Source: an uncultured Lachnoclostridium sp. (lineage in GTDB: Bacteria; Bacillota; Clostridia; Lachnospirales; Lachnospiraceae). Taken from it: a stretch of DNA of 64,000 bases. Both the position numbers and the translations under genes were made by a program. Every line of letters starts with the position of its first letter. The stretch's first letter is position 1. Below are positions 33,431 through 41,870 of the stretch, piece by piece. Under the pieces are notes generated by a model that did no database searches, had not been told where the DNA came from, and saw only the letters and a list, made by a program, of their open reading frames with translations. Where the stretch lies: the NCBI GenBank assembly GCA_948330435.1, contig CAOJBY010000002.1, positions 62,001 through 126,000 of the forward strand. Reading direction: 5' to 3'.

Positions 33431-34876
33431 ATCATCCCTCCACTGCACGTTCAGCCCCTGTAGCTCATAAAACACTGCCTTTCCATCCAAAACCGGATCC
33501 GCAAACCACACATTCTGTCTTAAGCTCTGGCTGAACACCCGTGTGGTCATCACTTCCTCCCCGTCATTGAGAAAGATTTCAATGGATGAGGTATCCGAAA
33601 ATATTGTAAGATTTCTAAGACCCTTAAGCCTGACCGTGCGGCTCTTTCTTCCATACCCGCTTTCTCCCAGGGAGAGCGTAAGAATCTCTCCCTGATAGCT
33701 GAGCGATACATCTTCCCGAAGCCAAAGAGCCATGGCCTGCGTCTGCTCTTCGAAAACAATTCTCATTTCAAAACAGCAATCCTCTGTCTTTTGAATCCCA
33801 AAGTCCCGAATCAAAGCTTCCCTCTTATTCTTACGCAGTTCTCTCATCTCTTCTAAGGGCTGCTGAATCAGCTTTCCGTCAAAGCAGCTCAATACCCTGG
33901 GCAGGGCCATTGCGTGAATCCAGTCCCATTCCACCGTAGGATCCCTGTCATAATCCGCATCCGGCATTCCCATCCATCCAAGGAGGATTCTCCGTCCTCT
34001 GTCATCCTCAAAGCTCTGGGCCGCATAAAAATCAAAGCCCTTGTCAAGCTCGGCAAATTCCCCCAAATGATACTCCCTATGCTCCAAATCCAACTCTATG
34101 GGAAAATAACCGCACTGATATACATTCTGACGGCAATGCTCCCCCTTGGGAAGACCCTGAGGGCAGGCCAGCAAAAAGGCCCTCCCTCCCAGCTCAAACA
34201 GATCCGGACATTCCCACATATATCCAAAGGGTTCTTTGGATACAATCCGATCAAAATAACTCCAGTGCTCCAGGTCCCGGGACCAAAACAGCAGGACACA
34301 GCCCTCGTCTTTCCCATTCCTTGCTCCCAGAAGCATATAATAGACTCCATTCTGGCAGAAAATCTTCGGATCCCGAACATGCTTGGACATATCCTCCGGG
34401 TAATCCTTATGGGTTAACACCAGCTGCTTTTCTCCCGTCTCCATCCCGTCACGGCTTTTCACATGAATGGTGTTCTGCTCCCGCCCCTCCATTACATAGT
34501 CATACGCCCTGTCTGTCAGCTTCACATTTCCCGTATAAAAATAGTGCAGCTCGCCATCCTTAACAAAAGCGGAACCACTGTAAACACCGTCCCGATCCCA
34601 GGGGCAGTCCGGAAAGAGAAAAGGCTCCTCCTCCTGAAAATGAATCCAATCCCGGGTGGTGTAATGTCCCCATAGCTTCAAGCCCCAGCCGGCCAAAAAA
34701 GGTGTATACTGGAAATAAATATGATATACTCCCTGAAACTGGCACAGTCCGTTGGGATCGTTCATCCATCCCGAGGGCGGCATCAGATGAAGCTTCAGCC
34801 TGTTTTTATCCATCCCCGCCCGCTTCCGCATGGCTTTGTAATTCGGATATTCCCTTGCATAGAATTCTCTGTCCAT
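33425..34876 (-). CDS. scrB: Sucrose-6-phosphate hydrolase (GH32)
   Basis: A 483-residue beta-fructosidase. GH32 active-site motifs are all present: WMNDPNG (nucleophile Asp, residue 38), RDPKIF (transition-state Asp) and WECPDLFEL (acid/base Glu), followed by a C-terminal beta-sandwich. It cleaves sucrose-6-phosphate to glucose-6-phosphate and fructose. It lies 22 bp after the sucrose PTS gene and is part of the scr operon repressed by the adjacent LacI-type regulator. Confidence 0.93.
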   Translation of the reverse strand: MDREFYAREYPNYKAMRKRAGMDKNRLKLHLMPPSGWMNDPNGLCQFQGVYHIYFQYTPFLAGWGLKLWGHYTTRDWIHFQEEEPFLFPDCPWDRDGVYSGSAFVKDGELHYFYTGNVKLTDRAYDYVMEGREQNTIHVKSRDGMETGEKQLVLTHKDYPEDMSKHVRDPKIFCQNGVYYMLLGARNGKDEGCVLLFWSRDLEHWSYFDRIVSKEPFGYMWECPDLFELGGRAFLLACPQGLPKGEHCRQNVYQCGYFPIELDLEHREYHLGEFAELDKGFDFYAAQSFEDDRGRRILLGWMGMPDADYDRDPTVEWDWIHAMALPRVLSCFDGKLIQQPLEEMRELRKNKREALIRDFGIQKTEDCCFEMRIVFEEQTQAMALWLREDVSLSYQGEILTLSLGESGYGRKSRTVRLKGLRNLTIFSDTSSIEIFLNDGEEVMTTRVFSQSLRQNVWFADPVLDGKAVFYELQGLNVQWRDDL

Positions 34877-34898
34877 CCTGCTTCCTCTTTCCGTTCTG

Positions 34899-36824
34899 TT
34901 ATAACAATACCGCTACAGTTCCATTGTCTGTCATGGAATCTGCGTCCGCCACTTCCAGCTTCCGTCCGTCGGCCACCTCCGAAACAATCATCAGGACCTC
35001 GCTGGAATAGCCCGCCTTTTCAATTAAAGCTTTGTCAAAACGCAGCAGCAGCTCTCCCTTTGCAACCCTTTGGCCCTCTTTTACCAATACATCAAAGCCC
35101 TCTCCCTGTAGATTTACCGTATCAACTCCACAGTGAAGCAAAATAGATGAGCCGTCCGCCAGCTCCAGTCCCAGGGCATGGCCGCCCGGATATGTAAAGG
35201 CAATCACTGCGTCACAGGGGGCCTGAACCTCTCCCTTTTCCGGGAAAACCACAACGCCGTCTCCCATAACCTTTTGGGAGAACGTGGGATCCGTAGATTC
35301 CGCAACCGGACACACCCTGCCTTTTGCCGGTGCTGTCAGCTCAATTCTTCCTGTGAACTTCTCTTTCTCTTCTTCCACTTTCTCAGCCGGATTTTCTCTG
35401 GTTTCTTCTTCCTGCTCTTCCTGTTTCCGGCCTGCAAATCTGCCGAAAAGGGCTGCAAATACAAAGCCGCAGGTCAATGCAATTACATGAGCCACAATAT
35501 AATGAACATAGCCGTTGGAGGCTGGATTTACAATGGCAATGCCCGGCAGGGCCGTAGTTCCAAAGCCCAGTGAGGTCAGATTGGCAAAATACACATAGGC
35601 ACCTGCGATGGCTCCGCCGAGACATCCGCCCGCCAGGGGATAGCGGTATCTCAGATTCACACCAAAAATGGCAGGCTCACTGATGCCAAACAGGGTGGAA
35701 CAAAAGCTGGGGATGCAAAGCTCCCTTGCTTTCACATTTTTCCAGTTCAGCACCAAATAGCCGAGAACGGCTCCGCCCTGTCCCATCAAAGCCACCGACA
35801 TAAGGGGATTGATAAAGTTCAGGCCGGTTGTGGCAATCAATTGGGCCTCCACGGCTCCGATAATGTGGTGAAGTCCGGTAATTACGATGATCTGCTGAAG
35901 TCCTGCAAACAGTGCATATCCGAAGACGCCCAGATGCTCCGTGGCCCATACCAGTCCCCCCGTGATGCCGTTGGAAAGAATTCTGCCCACAGGCCCGATG
36001 CAGGTAAATAAAAGGACTGTAGAAAGAAATACCGTCAGCATAGGTGCCACCAACAGTTTGATGGAATCCGGAACTTTCTTGTTGAAAAATTGATCCAGCT
36101 TTGCAACCACAAAGCCCATCATCAATGCGATAATAATTCCTCCCTGAAAACCGACCAGTGCAACATTCAGGCCGAACAGATGGAGAACCTCGGGCACGAC
36201 TGTTCCGGATCCCACGGAATATGCATTTGCCAGAGAGGAATCCAGCATAATGGCTCCTACCACCATACCCAGAACCGGATTGCCGCCAAACCGTTTTACT
36301 GCGGAGTAGCAAACTGCCATGGGCAGAATCGCAAAGATCCCGGTGGATGCCAGGCTCGTAAGCTTATTTAACGCATACAGGCTCTCATTGCTTTTCACCA
36401 TCTCCATATTTCCAAGCACTCCGGTAATCCCCATGAGAAGTGCGGCCGCCAAAATCGCAGGCATAATTCCGATAAACACATCTGACAGAGCTTTGATCAC
36501 GGCCTGCACCGGATTCTGTTTCTTCGCACTCTGCTCTTTCAGATCTCCAAGGGACATATTCTGCGTATGCGTATATTCCGCAAAAACCTCATACACATCA
36601 TTCACAAGACCTGCCCCGAAAATCAACTGAAGCTGATTTCCCGCAACAAAGGCTCCCTTTACCTTGCTGACATTTTCAAGCTTCTTTAGGTCCGCCTGGC
36701 TGTCGTCCTTTAGTACAATCCGCAGACGGGTTGCACAATGTGCCGTTCCCTGAATATTGTCCATGCCGCCAACCAGTTTTGTGATTTCCTTTGAAATCTC
36801 CAGGTATTCTTCTCTTTTACCCAT
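34899..36824 (-). CDS. scrA: Sucrose-type PTS enzyme IIBCA
   Basis: 641 residues in the order IIB (1-90; phospho-Cys in GTAHCATRLRI), IIC (about 105-460; ten or so membrane helices) and IIA (490-641; phospho-His in SILLHCGVDTVNL). It imports and phosphorylates a disaccharide. Sucrose is inferred from scrB immediately downstream and the LacI regulator upstream; other beta-glucoside-type substrates are less likely. RBS AGGAGG precedes the ATG. Nested hairpin copy 2 lies 25 bp upstream of its start. Confidence 0.9.
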   Translation of the reverse strand: MGKREEYLEISKEITKLVGGMDNIQGTAHCATRLRIVLKDDSQADLKKLENVSKVKGAFVAGNQLQLIFGAGLVNDVYEVFAEYTHTQNMSLGDLKEQSAKKQNPVQAVIKALSDVFIGIMPAILAAALLMGITGVLGNMEMVKSNESLYALNKLTSLASTGIFAILPMAVCYSAVKRFGGNPVLGMVVGAIMLDSSLANAYSVGSGTVVPEVLHLFGLNVALVGFQGGIIIALMMGFVVAKLDQFFNKKVPDSIKLLVAPMLTVFLSTVLLFTCIGPVGRILSNGITGGLVWATEHLGVFGYALFAGLQQIIVITGLHHIIGAVEAQLIATTGLNFINPLMSVALMGQGGAVLGYLVLNWKNVKARELCIPSFCSTLFGISEPAIFGVNLRYRYPLAGGCLGGAIAGAYVYFANLTSLGFGTTALPGIAIVNPASNGYVHYIVAHVIALTCGFVFAALFGRFAGRKQEEQEEETRENPAEKVEEEKEKFTGRIELTAPAKGRVCPVAESTDPTFSQKVMGDGVVVFPEKGEVQAPCDAVIAFTYPGGHALGLELADGSSILLHCGVDTVNLQGEGFDVLVKEGQRVAKGELLLRFDKALIEKAGYSSEVLMIVSEVADGRKLEVADADSMTDNGTVAVLL

Positions 36825-36849
36825 TTCATTCCCTCCTATTTTAAGTTCC

Positions 36850-36940
36850 GCAATACCCTTTCCAGCACCACTTATCTAGAACAATTTATGGCCACTTGGG
36901 GCTGTGTCCATAAATCGTTCTGGCACTGTCAGGGTATTGC
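36850..36940 (-). ncRNA. Nested hairpin element, copy 2 (scrA leader)
   Basis: On the minus strand: stem I GCAATACCCT/AGGGTATTGC, stem II CAGTGCC/GGTGCTG with two G.U pairs, stem III AGAACGATTTATGG/CCATAAATTGTTCT with one G.U, tip CAC/GTG, and the 8-nt 3' bulge AGATAAGT. It has the same architecture as copy 1 with different stem I and part of stem III. It is transcribed from the scr promoter, between the operator and the scrA ribosome site. Confidence 0.55.
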
Positions 36941-36969
36941 TGTTTTAAGTTGCTATGCAACACATTTTT

Positions 36970-36983
36970 TGGAACCGGTTCCA
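36970..36983. promoter_or_regulatory. ScrR operator O1
   Basis: TGGAACCGGTTCCA, a perfect LacI-family palindrome just downstream of the -10 element, where a bound repressor would block transcription of scrA. Confidence 0.8.
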
Positions 36984-36993
36984 TTTAGAAATT

Positions 36994-37022
36994 ATTATAA
37001 ATAAAATATTTTTAAATGTCAA
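36994..37022 (-). promoter_or_regulatory. scrAB promoter
   Basis: TTGACA (37017-37022), exactly 17 bp, TATAAT (36994-36999): a full consensus sigma-A promoter on the minus strand, bracketed by the two CCGGTT operators. Confidence 0.9.
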
Positions 37023-37046
37023 TAGTATAATTTTAATAATATTTCA

Positions 37047-37058
37047 GAAACCGGTTCC
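37047..37058. promoter_or_regulatory. ScrR operator O2
   Basis: GAAACCGGTTCC, a near-perfect copy of O1 located 25 bp upstream of the -35. The 76-bp centre spacing would allow looping between the two sites. Confidence 0.65.
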
Positions 37059-37061
37059 TAA

Positions 37062-37105
37062 GTAACAGTTCAGCCGGGGTGCGGCGAAACCGGCTGAACT
37101 GTTAC
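37062..37105. repeat. 16-bp perfect inverted repeat upstream of the scr promoter
   Basis: GTAACAGTTCAGCCGG and its exact complement, separated by 12 bases (GGTGCGGCGAAA). It lies between the scrR terminator and O2. It has no T-run in either direction. It could be a backup terminator or a protein-binding site. Confidence 0.4.
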
Positions 37106-37162
37106 GTTCTTTAAAACCTCATAACTTTATACAGAATTTACAAAAAAGAGATTCAAACAAAC

Positions 37163-37219
37163 AGGGGCTGCCAGGAAATAAGACATCAGCCATTTGTGTC
37201 TCATTCCCTAGCAGCCCCT
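37163..37219 (-). terminator. scrR terminator, copy 5 of the repeated family
   Basis: A 23-bp stem, 21 bp past the scrR stop. On the minus strand three of its pairs are G.U, which appear as A-C mismatches on the plus strand. The loop GACACAAATGGCTGATGTC matches the family core. It is followed by TGTTTGTTTG. Confidence 0.7.
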
Positions 37220-37239
37220 TTGTTATATTCTGTCATCCC

Positions 37240-38244
37240 CTATATTCTGTTTTGTCCTCTGTCCGCCACACTGCTTCTCTCGATCAGTTCATAGGAATTC
37301 ACCTGCAGCTTGCTCACCGGTTTCCCCTGGATCATCTGAAGCATTGTCTCCGCACTGATTTCTCCCCAGTTCTCCAGATTCAAGCGGATGGTGGTAAGGG
37401 GAGGGCACAAAATCTCACTGGTCTCATAATCTCCAAAGCCGGTTACGGAAACATCCTCCGGTATCCTCGCCTGCTTCTGATACAACACCTTGTACACACC
37501 CTCCGCAATCCGATCCGTTGCACAGACTACCGTATCCGGCCACTCTTTGCGGGCAAAGAGCTCTTCTGCCGCTTTCACTGCGTCCCGGTAGAAAAAACTG
37601 GTCTCCAGAAATTCAATCTCCCGGACTCCAAATTCGCCAAGTCCGTCCACAACTCCCCGTTTCCGTTCTTTTCCCACGGCAATATCCTTTTCACCGACCC
37701 AGAGCCCTGCTACCCTGCTGGCCCCTTTTGCTCCGAGATAACGCCCAAGCTCCAGGCCCGCATGGTAATCGTCATTGATTACGGAATTTCCCTGCATATA
37801 CCTTTGTCCCAAAAACAGAACCGGTATGTTGGCTTTTTCCACCGCCGCCCGGTGCTGCTCGGTAATTCCGGAAGCCAGAACCATGATGCCGTCCGCATTC
37901 ATGTTCGTCAATCGCTCGATGCTTTTGATTTCCTCCGCCAGAACGTCTCCCGTATGCATAATCAAAGGCGTGTAGTCATAGCGTTTCAAATACGCAACGA
38001 TAAGCTCTACCAGTCCCGGTGTCACAATCGAATCAAACCCGGGAACAATCAGCCCCACAATCCGGCTGTTTTTCGCACTGAGACGTGCAAATACATTGGG
38101 TTCATAATTATGTGCTTCTATCACTTTCTTTATCTTCTGGCCTGTTTCCGCCCGGACGCTTCCCCCATTCAAATACCGGGACACCGTACTCTTTGCCACG
38201 CCCGACATATCTGCAATATCACGGATGGTCAATTTTTTTTCCAT
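37240..38244 (-). CDS. scrR: LacI-family repressor of the sucrose operon
   Basis: About 334 residues. The N-terminal helix-turn-helix LTIRDIADMSGVAKSTVSRYL is followed by a periplasmic-binding-protein-like sensor domain. ATG 38242-38244 places the HTH at residue 5, as usual. It should bind the two CCGGTT palindromes upstream of scrA and release in response to a sugar or sugar phosphate. It lies 30 bp downstream of tyrS on the same strand and has its own terminator. Confidence 0.88.
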   Translation of the reverse strand: MEKKLTIRDIADMSGVAKSTVSRYLNGGSVRAETGQKIKKVIEAHNYEPNVFARLSAKNSRIVGLIVPGFDSIVTPGLVELIVAYLKRYDYTPLIMHTGDVLAEEIKSIERLTNMNADGIMVLASGITEQHRAAVEKANIPVLFLGQRYMQGNSVINDDYHAGLELGRYLGAKGASRVAGLWVGEKDIAVGKERKRGVVDGLGEFGVREIEFLETSFFYRDAVKAAEELFARKEWPDTVVCATDRIAEGVYKVLYQKQARIPEDVSVTGFGDYETSEILCPPLTTIRLNLENWGEISAETMLQMIQGKPVSKLQVNSYELIERSSVADRGQNRI

Positions 38245-38274
38245 AGACCCTATACCTTTCAAAAGATAAGAAAA

Positions 38275-39513
38275 TTATGATTCCTCAACAACCTTATGGT
38301 ATGCCTTTTTCCCTTTTCGGATGATCAATGCACCGTCACTGTCCAGATCGGCCGTGGTAAAGCTCTTGTAAACATCCGTCACCTTTTCATCATTGACGGT
38401 GACGCCGCCCTGCTGCACCAGACGACGGGCCTCGGAACGGGTAGGAGCAAGCTTGGTCTCAACCAGCAGAGACAGGATATCCTTGCCTGCGTCCAGATCC
38501 GCTTTCGGATAAGCTGTGGTGGGCATATCATCTGTCTTTCCTCCGCTTACAAAGAGTGCCTTTGCCGCCTCCTGGGCTTTCTTTGCTTCCTCTTCACCGT
38601 GGACAATCTTGGTGATCTCATAGGCGAGCACTTCCTTGGCACGGTTGATCTCGGCCCCCTCCAGGGCTCCCAGGCGGCGTACCTCATCCATGGGCAGGAA
38701 TGTCAAAAGTCCCAGGCATTCCTCCACCTTTACATCCTCAATATTTCTCCAGTACTGGTAGAACTCGTAGGGCGAGGTTTTCTCCGGATTCAGCCACACG
38801 GCCCCTTTCATGGTCTTGCCCATCTTGATACCCTCGCTGGTGGTCAGAAGCTTAAAGGTCAGGCCGTAAGCGGGCTTGTTTTCTTTTCTTCGGATCAGCT
38901 CTACACCGCCGATGATATTGGACCACTGATCGTTACCGCCAAGCTGCATCTGGCAGCCGTACAGTTGATTCAGCTTTAAGAAGTCGTAGGACTGCATAAT
39001 CATGTAGTTAAATTCAAAAAATGTCAGCCCTTTCTCCATTCTCTGCTTGTAGCACTCGGCTGTCAGCATCCGGTTTACGGAGAAATGAGCACCTACTTCC
39101 CGAAGAAAGTCTACATAATTCAAGTCCAACAGCCAGTCCGCATTGTTGGCCAGAATCGCTTTGTCATTTTCAAAATCCAGGAATTGAGAAAGCTGCTTGC
39201 GGAAGCACTCTGCATTGTGCTCAATGGTTTCTTTTGTCATGACCTTACGCATATCGGATTTGCCGGAGGGGTCTCCTACCATGGTCGTCCCGCCACCAAG
39301 AAGAGCAATGGGTCTGTGACCTGCTCTCTGCATATGCATCATTGCCATAATGGTCAGAAAATGGCCTGCTGTCAGGCTGTCCGCCGTTGCGTCAAAACCG
39401 ATATAAAAGGTTACCGGTTCGCTGCCTCCCAGAAGCTCCCTTACCTCTTCCGGGTGGGTACACTGTTCGATGAAGCCTCGCTCCATCAGAATGTCGTATA
39501 CGTTTTGTGACAT
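38275..39513 (-). CDS. tyrS: Tyrosyl-tRNA synthetase
   Basis: A 412-residue class I aminoacyl-tRNA synthetase of the TyrRS type. HIGH-like TAGHFLT near residue 51, the KMSKS-loop equivalent KMGKTMKG near 235, the tyrosine-binding GGNDQW, and a C-terminal S4 RNA-binding domain from about 345 (TRSEARRLVQQGGVTVN). Expression is controlled by the upstream tyrosine T-box, separated from the gene by an unusual 290-bp leader. Confidence 0.97.
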   Translation of the reverse strand: MSQNVYDILMERGFIEQCTHPEEVRELLGGSEPVTFYIGFDATADSLTAGHFLTIMAMMHMQRAGHRPIALLGGGTTMVGDPSGKSDMRKVMTKETIEHNAECFRKQLSQFLDFENDKAILANNADWLLDLNYVDFLREVGAHFSVNRMLTAECYKQRMEKGLTFFEFNYMIMQSYDFLKLNQLYGCQMQLGGNDQWSNIIGGVELIRRKENKPAYGLTFKLLTTSEGIKMGKTMKGAVWLNPEKTSPYEFYQYWRNIEDVKVEECLGLLTFLPMDEVRRLGALEGAEINRAKEVLAYEITKIVHGEEEAKKAQEAAKALFVSGGKTDDMPTTAYPKADLDAGKDILSLLVETKLAPTRSEARRLVQQGGVTVNDEKVTDVYKSFTTADLDSDGALIIRKGKKAYHKVVEES

Positions 39514-39551
39514 TGGTTTGTTCTCCTTTTCTTTTTCTCAAAAATCACACT

Positions 39552-39712
39552 GCCGGGCCGTTCGGTTCCGTTTCGCTCACGGCTGCCAGTCTTTGCCTTG
39601 CCTTAACACCGCCGGGCAGCACGATTCCGCTTCGCTCACGGGTTGCCTGGCTTTACTTTACTCCGCCGGGCAGCTCGGTTCCGCTTAGCTCCACCTCGCT
39701 CACGGGCTTCGC
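39552..39712 (-). repeat. Three imperfect 54-59-bp direct repeats in the tyrS leader
   Basis: Units begin at 39552, 39611 and 39665 with GCCGGGC, followed by variants of CGGTTCCGCTTCGCTCACGG. They are GC-rich compared with flanking sequence. Each can form a short CCG...CGG hairpin. They lie between the leader hairpin and the tyrS ribosome site. No open frame runs through them on the minus strand. Confidence 0.6.
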
Positions 39713-39717
39713 CCTAT

Positions 39718-39777
39718 AGCCAAGAGGAGAAGGCAGGCATTTTGTGCAAGCACAATGCCTGCCTTCTCCTCTTGGCT
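39718..39777 (-). other. Long stable hairpin between T-box and tyrS
   Basis: A stem of about 24 bp (AGCCAAGAGGAGAAGGCAGG and complement) continuing after a 2-base bulge with TGTGC/GCACA. It starts 23 bp after the T-box terminator. There is no T-run behind it, so it would be transcribed on read-through. It could be a processing or stability element. Confidence 0.6.
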
Positions 39778-39799
39778 GCCCGGCTCATTGCCAACGTGC

Positions 39800-40075
39800 A
39801 AAAAGAACCCCCATCCTTCTGTAAAAGGACGAGGGTTGTGCTCGTGTTACCACCTTTTTTTATAAACGGCTCACGCCGCTTACCTCTTCAAGTGCCTGCA
39901 GACACTCTAGCACGATAACGTGTGCAGGGTTCCGTCACAGCCTACTTGGAATTTACTGAGATAAAACTCCGTTTGGTGTGAAGCTCGGGGAGGTATTCAA
40001 AAACAGGCTTTCCGTGTGCCTCTCATCAGCCGGCTGCTTTCTGTCCGGTGTCACTGCTCTCTACTTGTTCCCGTC
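39800..40075 (-). promoter_or_regulatory. Tyrosine T-box leader of tyrS
   Basis: On the minus strand: AAGTAGAGAGC near the 5' end of stem I, specifier loop GAATACC with codon TAC (39993-39995, Tyr), T-box motif GGTGGTAACACG (39843-39854), and a terminator AACCCTCGTCCTT / AAGGATGGGGGTT followed by CTTTTT (39800-39837). Uncharged tRNA-Tyr should stabilise the antiterminator and raise tyrS expression. Confidence 0.92.
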
Positions 40076-40127
40076 AATGCCTTTACAATGATAAAATTGT
40101 GATGGATATCTGTCAGATACTAGGGTC

Positions 40128-40156
40128 ATTATATCTGTAGATTCCGGGGTTGTCAA
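40128..40156 (-). promoter_or_regulatory. tyrS promoter
   Basis: TTGACA (40151-40156), a 17-bp spacer and TATAAT (40128-40133) on the minus strand, about 50 bp before the T-box. Confidence 0.9.
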
Positions 40157-40176
40157 CCGAGTTTTTAAAAATTTCT

Positions 40177-41664
40177 TTACAGTTTTGCCATCTTTTCATA
40201 TAAAGGCAACATGCAGGTATAAGCCTCATCAAAGATAGGCATCAACTTCTTATAATCATCCTGATGCTCCGATACCGGCTTTACAGCCTTCTCAAATTTC
40301 AAAAACCGCTTTACTTCCTCAAAACTTTCAAATACACCTACCCCCACACCTGCAATCACTGCTGCACCGATAGCTGTGGCCTCCTCTACACAGTCAGGCA
40401 TACGAAATTCTACATTTAAAACATCGGAAAGAATCTGTGCTACAATTTCTCCCTTGGCACCACCACCCGTGAGACACATAGCTTCGATCTTCGCTTGCTT
40501 CCGGTAGGCTTTCAATATCAGTTCCATATTCATAGCAATTCCTTCTATCACTGCTCGAACATAGTCTTTCTTGTCATGCTCCGGCTTGATTCCAAGAAAC
40601 GCTCCGCTGGTATCCGGATTCCATCTGGGGCTGCGTTCTCCCAAAAGATAGGGCAAAAATATCAGGTTTTTCGCACCCACAGGGGATTTCTCAATCATCT
40701 TATTCAATTCCTCATAAGAAATACCATCACAAAGGGCACGACGAACATAGGAATAGGAACTGCCTGCAGCCTGCATGGTTCCACATGGCATATATTTCCC
40801 GGGAATCACATGGGCAAAGCAAAACAGAGTCTGATCCTCATCAATAAAGGGCTCTGTAGTGGTCCCCCCAATCCACGCGGAAGTTCCGAAAGTAAGATAA
40901 AATTCTCCATCTCTGATGCATGCCGCACCTACTGCCGAGCAGGGGCCATCTCCCCCGCCACATACGACAGGAGTTCCTGCTGGTAGTCCAATTTCTCCTG
41001 CCACTCTGTCTTCAATATAGCCCGCTATATCTGTAGATTTCTTAAGTCTGGGCAATTTGTCTTTATCAATTCCCGCTGCTTTTAGGATCTCCTCTGACCA
41101 TTCCAGCTTTCTTAAGTCCAGTGCATTGGTTCCGGAAGCATCAGAATAATCTGTTACAAACTTTCCGGTAGCCCGGGCAATGATGTAATCCTTGGCCTGA
41201 AGCATTTTATAGGTCTTTTTGTATATCTCCGGCTCATTCTTTTTCAACCACATCAGCTTTTCGATGCTGTAGCTGGGGCTTACCCGGTGACCGGTAATCT
41301 GATACATTCTTTTTGGACCAATCACTTTTTCCAGGTGCTCTGCTTCCTTTACGGCTCGCTGATCTGCCCATATAATGGCATCACGCAGGGGAATACCGTT
41401 CTTGTCTACCACAAGGCAGCCCTGCATCTGAGCACTAAAAGACATAGCCGCTACCTGGCTTGGATCTTCCCCCTCCAATACGGCCTTAGTGGCATCGCAT
41501 ACTGCATCCCACCAATTTTCCGGATCCTGCTCTGCATAATTTCCGTTAAAGAAGTGTACGTCATAAGGAACTGTGAAGCTTCGAATCTGGTGTCCTTTTG
41601 TGGTAAATAAGGTTGCTTTGTCTCCGGAGGTTCCCAAATCATGGGCAATAAGTAGTTTTTCCAA
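40177..41664 (-). CDS. FGGY-family carbohydrate kinase, probably xylulokinase-like
   Basis: 495 residues. N-terminal AHDLGTSGDKATLFTTKG (phosphate-1 loop) and AIIWADQRAVKEAEHL; C-terminal LTGGGAKGEIVAQILSDVLN (adenosine motif). The sequence fits the xylulokinase branch of FGGY kinases, but other pentulose or hexulose kinases are possible because no isomerase or transporter gene accompanies it. It has its own promoter and leader hairpin. It is separated from tyrS by the T-box region. Confidence 0.85.
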   Translation of the reverse strand: MEKLLIAHDLGTSGDKATLFTTKGHQIRSFTVPYDVHFFNGNYAEQDPENWWDAVCDATKAVLEGEDPSQVAAMSFSAQMQGCLVVDKNGIPLRDAIIWADQRAVKEAEHLEKVIGPKRMYQITGHRVSPSYSIEKLMWLKKNEPEIYKKTYKMLQAKDYIIARATGKFVTDYSDASGTNALDLRKLEWSEEILKAAGIDKDKLPRLKKSTDIAGYIEDRVAGEIGLPAGTPVVCGGGDGPCSAVGAACIRDGEFYLTFGTSAWIGGTTTEPFIDEDQTLFCFAHVIPGKYMPCGTMQAAGSSYSYVRRALCDGISYEELNKMIEKSPVGAKNLIFLPYLLGERSPRWNPDTSGAFLGIKPEHDKKDYVRAVIEGIAMNMELILKAYRKQAKIEAMCLTGGGAKGEIVAQILSDVLNVEFRMPDCVEEATAIGAAVIAGVGVGVFESFEEVKRFLKFEKAVKPVSEHQDDYKKLMPIFDEAYTCMLPLYEKMAKL

Positions 41665-41731
41665 GGTGGTTCTCCCCTTTCCTGTCGTTGTTATAATTTC
41701 TTTCCTGCATGGGATCGTAATTATTTAGTCC

Positions 41732-41766
41732 GCAGTGCTATTCGGGAAACAGACGTTTCGCACTGC
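41732..41766 (-). other. Leader hairpin of the FGGY kinase gene
   Basis: GCAGTGC/GCACTGC outer stem with an inner GAAAC-gtct-GTTTC stem and a one-sided 7-base bulge on the 3' side (minus strand). It lies in the 5' untranslated region about 20 bp after the -10. Its role is unknown. Confidence 0.4.
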
Positions 41767-41783
41767 TCATTGCTTTCGCATAA

Positions 41784-41812
41784 ATTATACTACCTGATTT
41801 TTGAAAGGGCAA
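41784..41812 (-). promoter_or_regulatory. Promoter of the FGGY kinase gene
   Basis: TTGCCC (41807-41812), a 17-bp spacer and TATAAT (41784-41789) on the minus strand. Confidence 0.7.
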
Positions 41813-41870
41813 CTGTCTATTATGGAAAAGAGAACGCTATCTGGCAGAAATCTCCTCTCTCGAGGGGGCA

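Noticed and set aside
36850..36940. Copy 2 hairpin as a SacT/LicT-type antiterminator target
   Set aside because: RAT elements are about 30 nt and partly overlap a terminator. This element is three times longer, has no terminator behind it, and the same structure occurs in spoIIIA and gnd contexts. A LacI repressor with operators already explains scr control.
39552..39712. CRISPR-like array in the tyrS leader
   Set aside because: Only three imperfect units, with spacers that are themselves similar and no cas genes. No CRISPR array is visible anywhere in the window.
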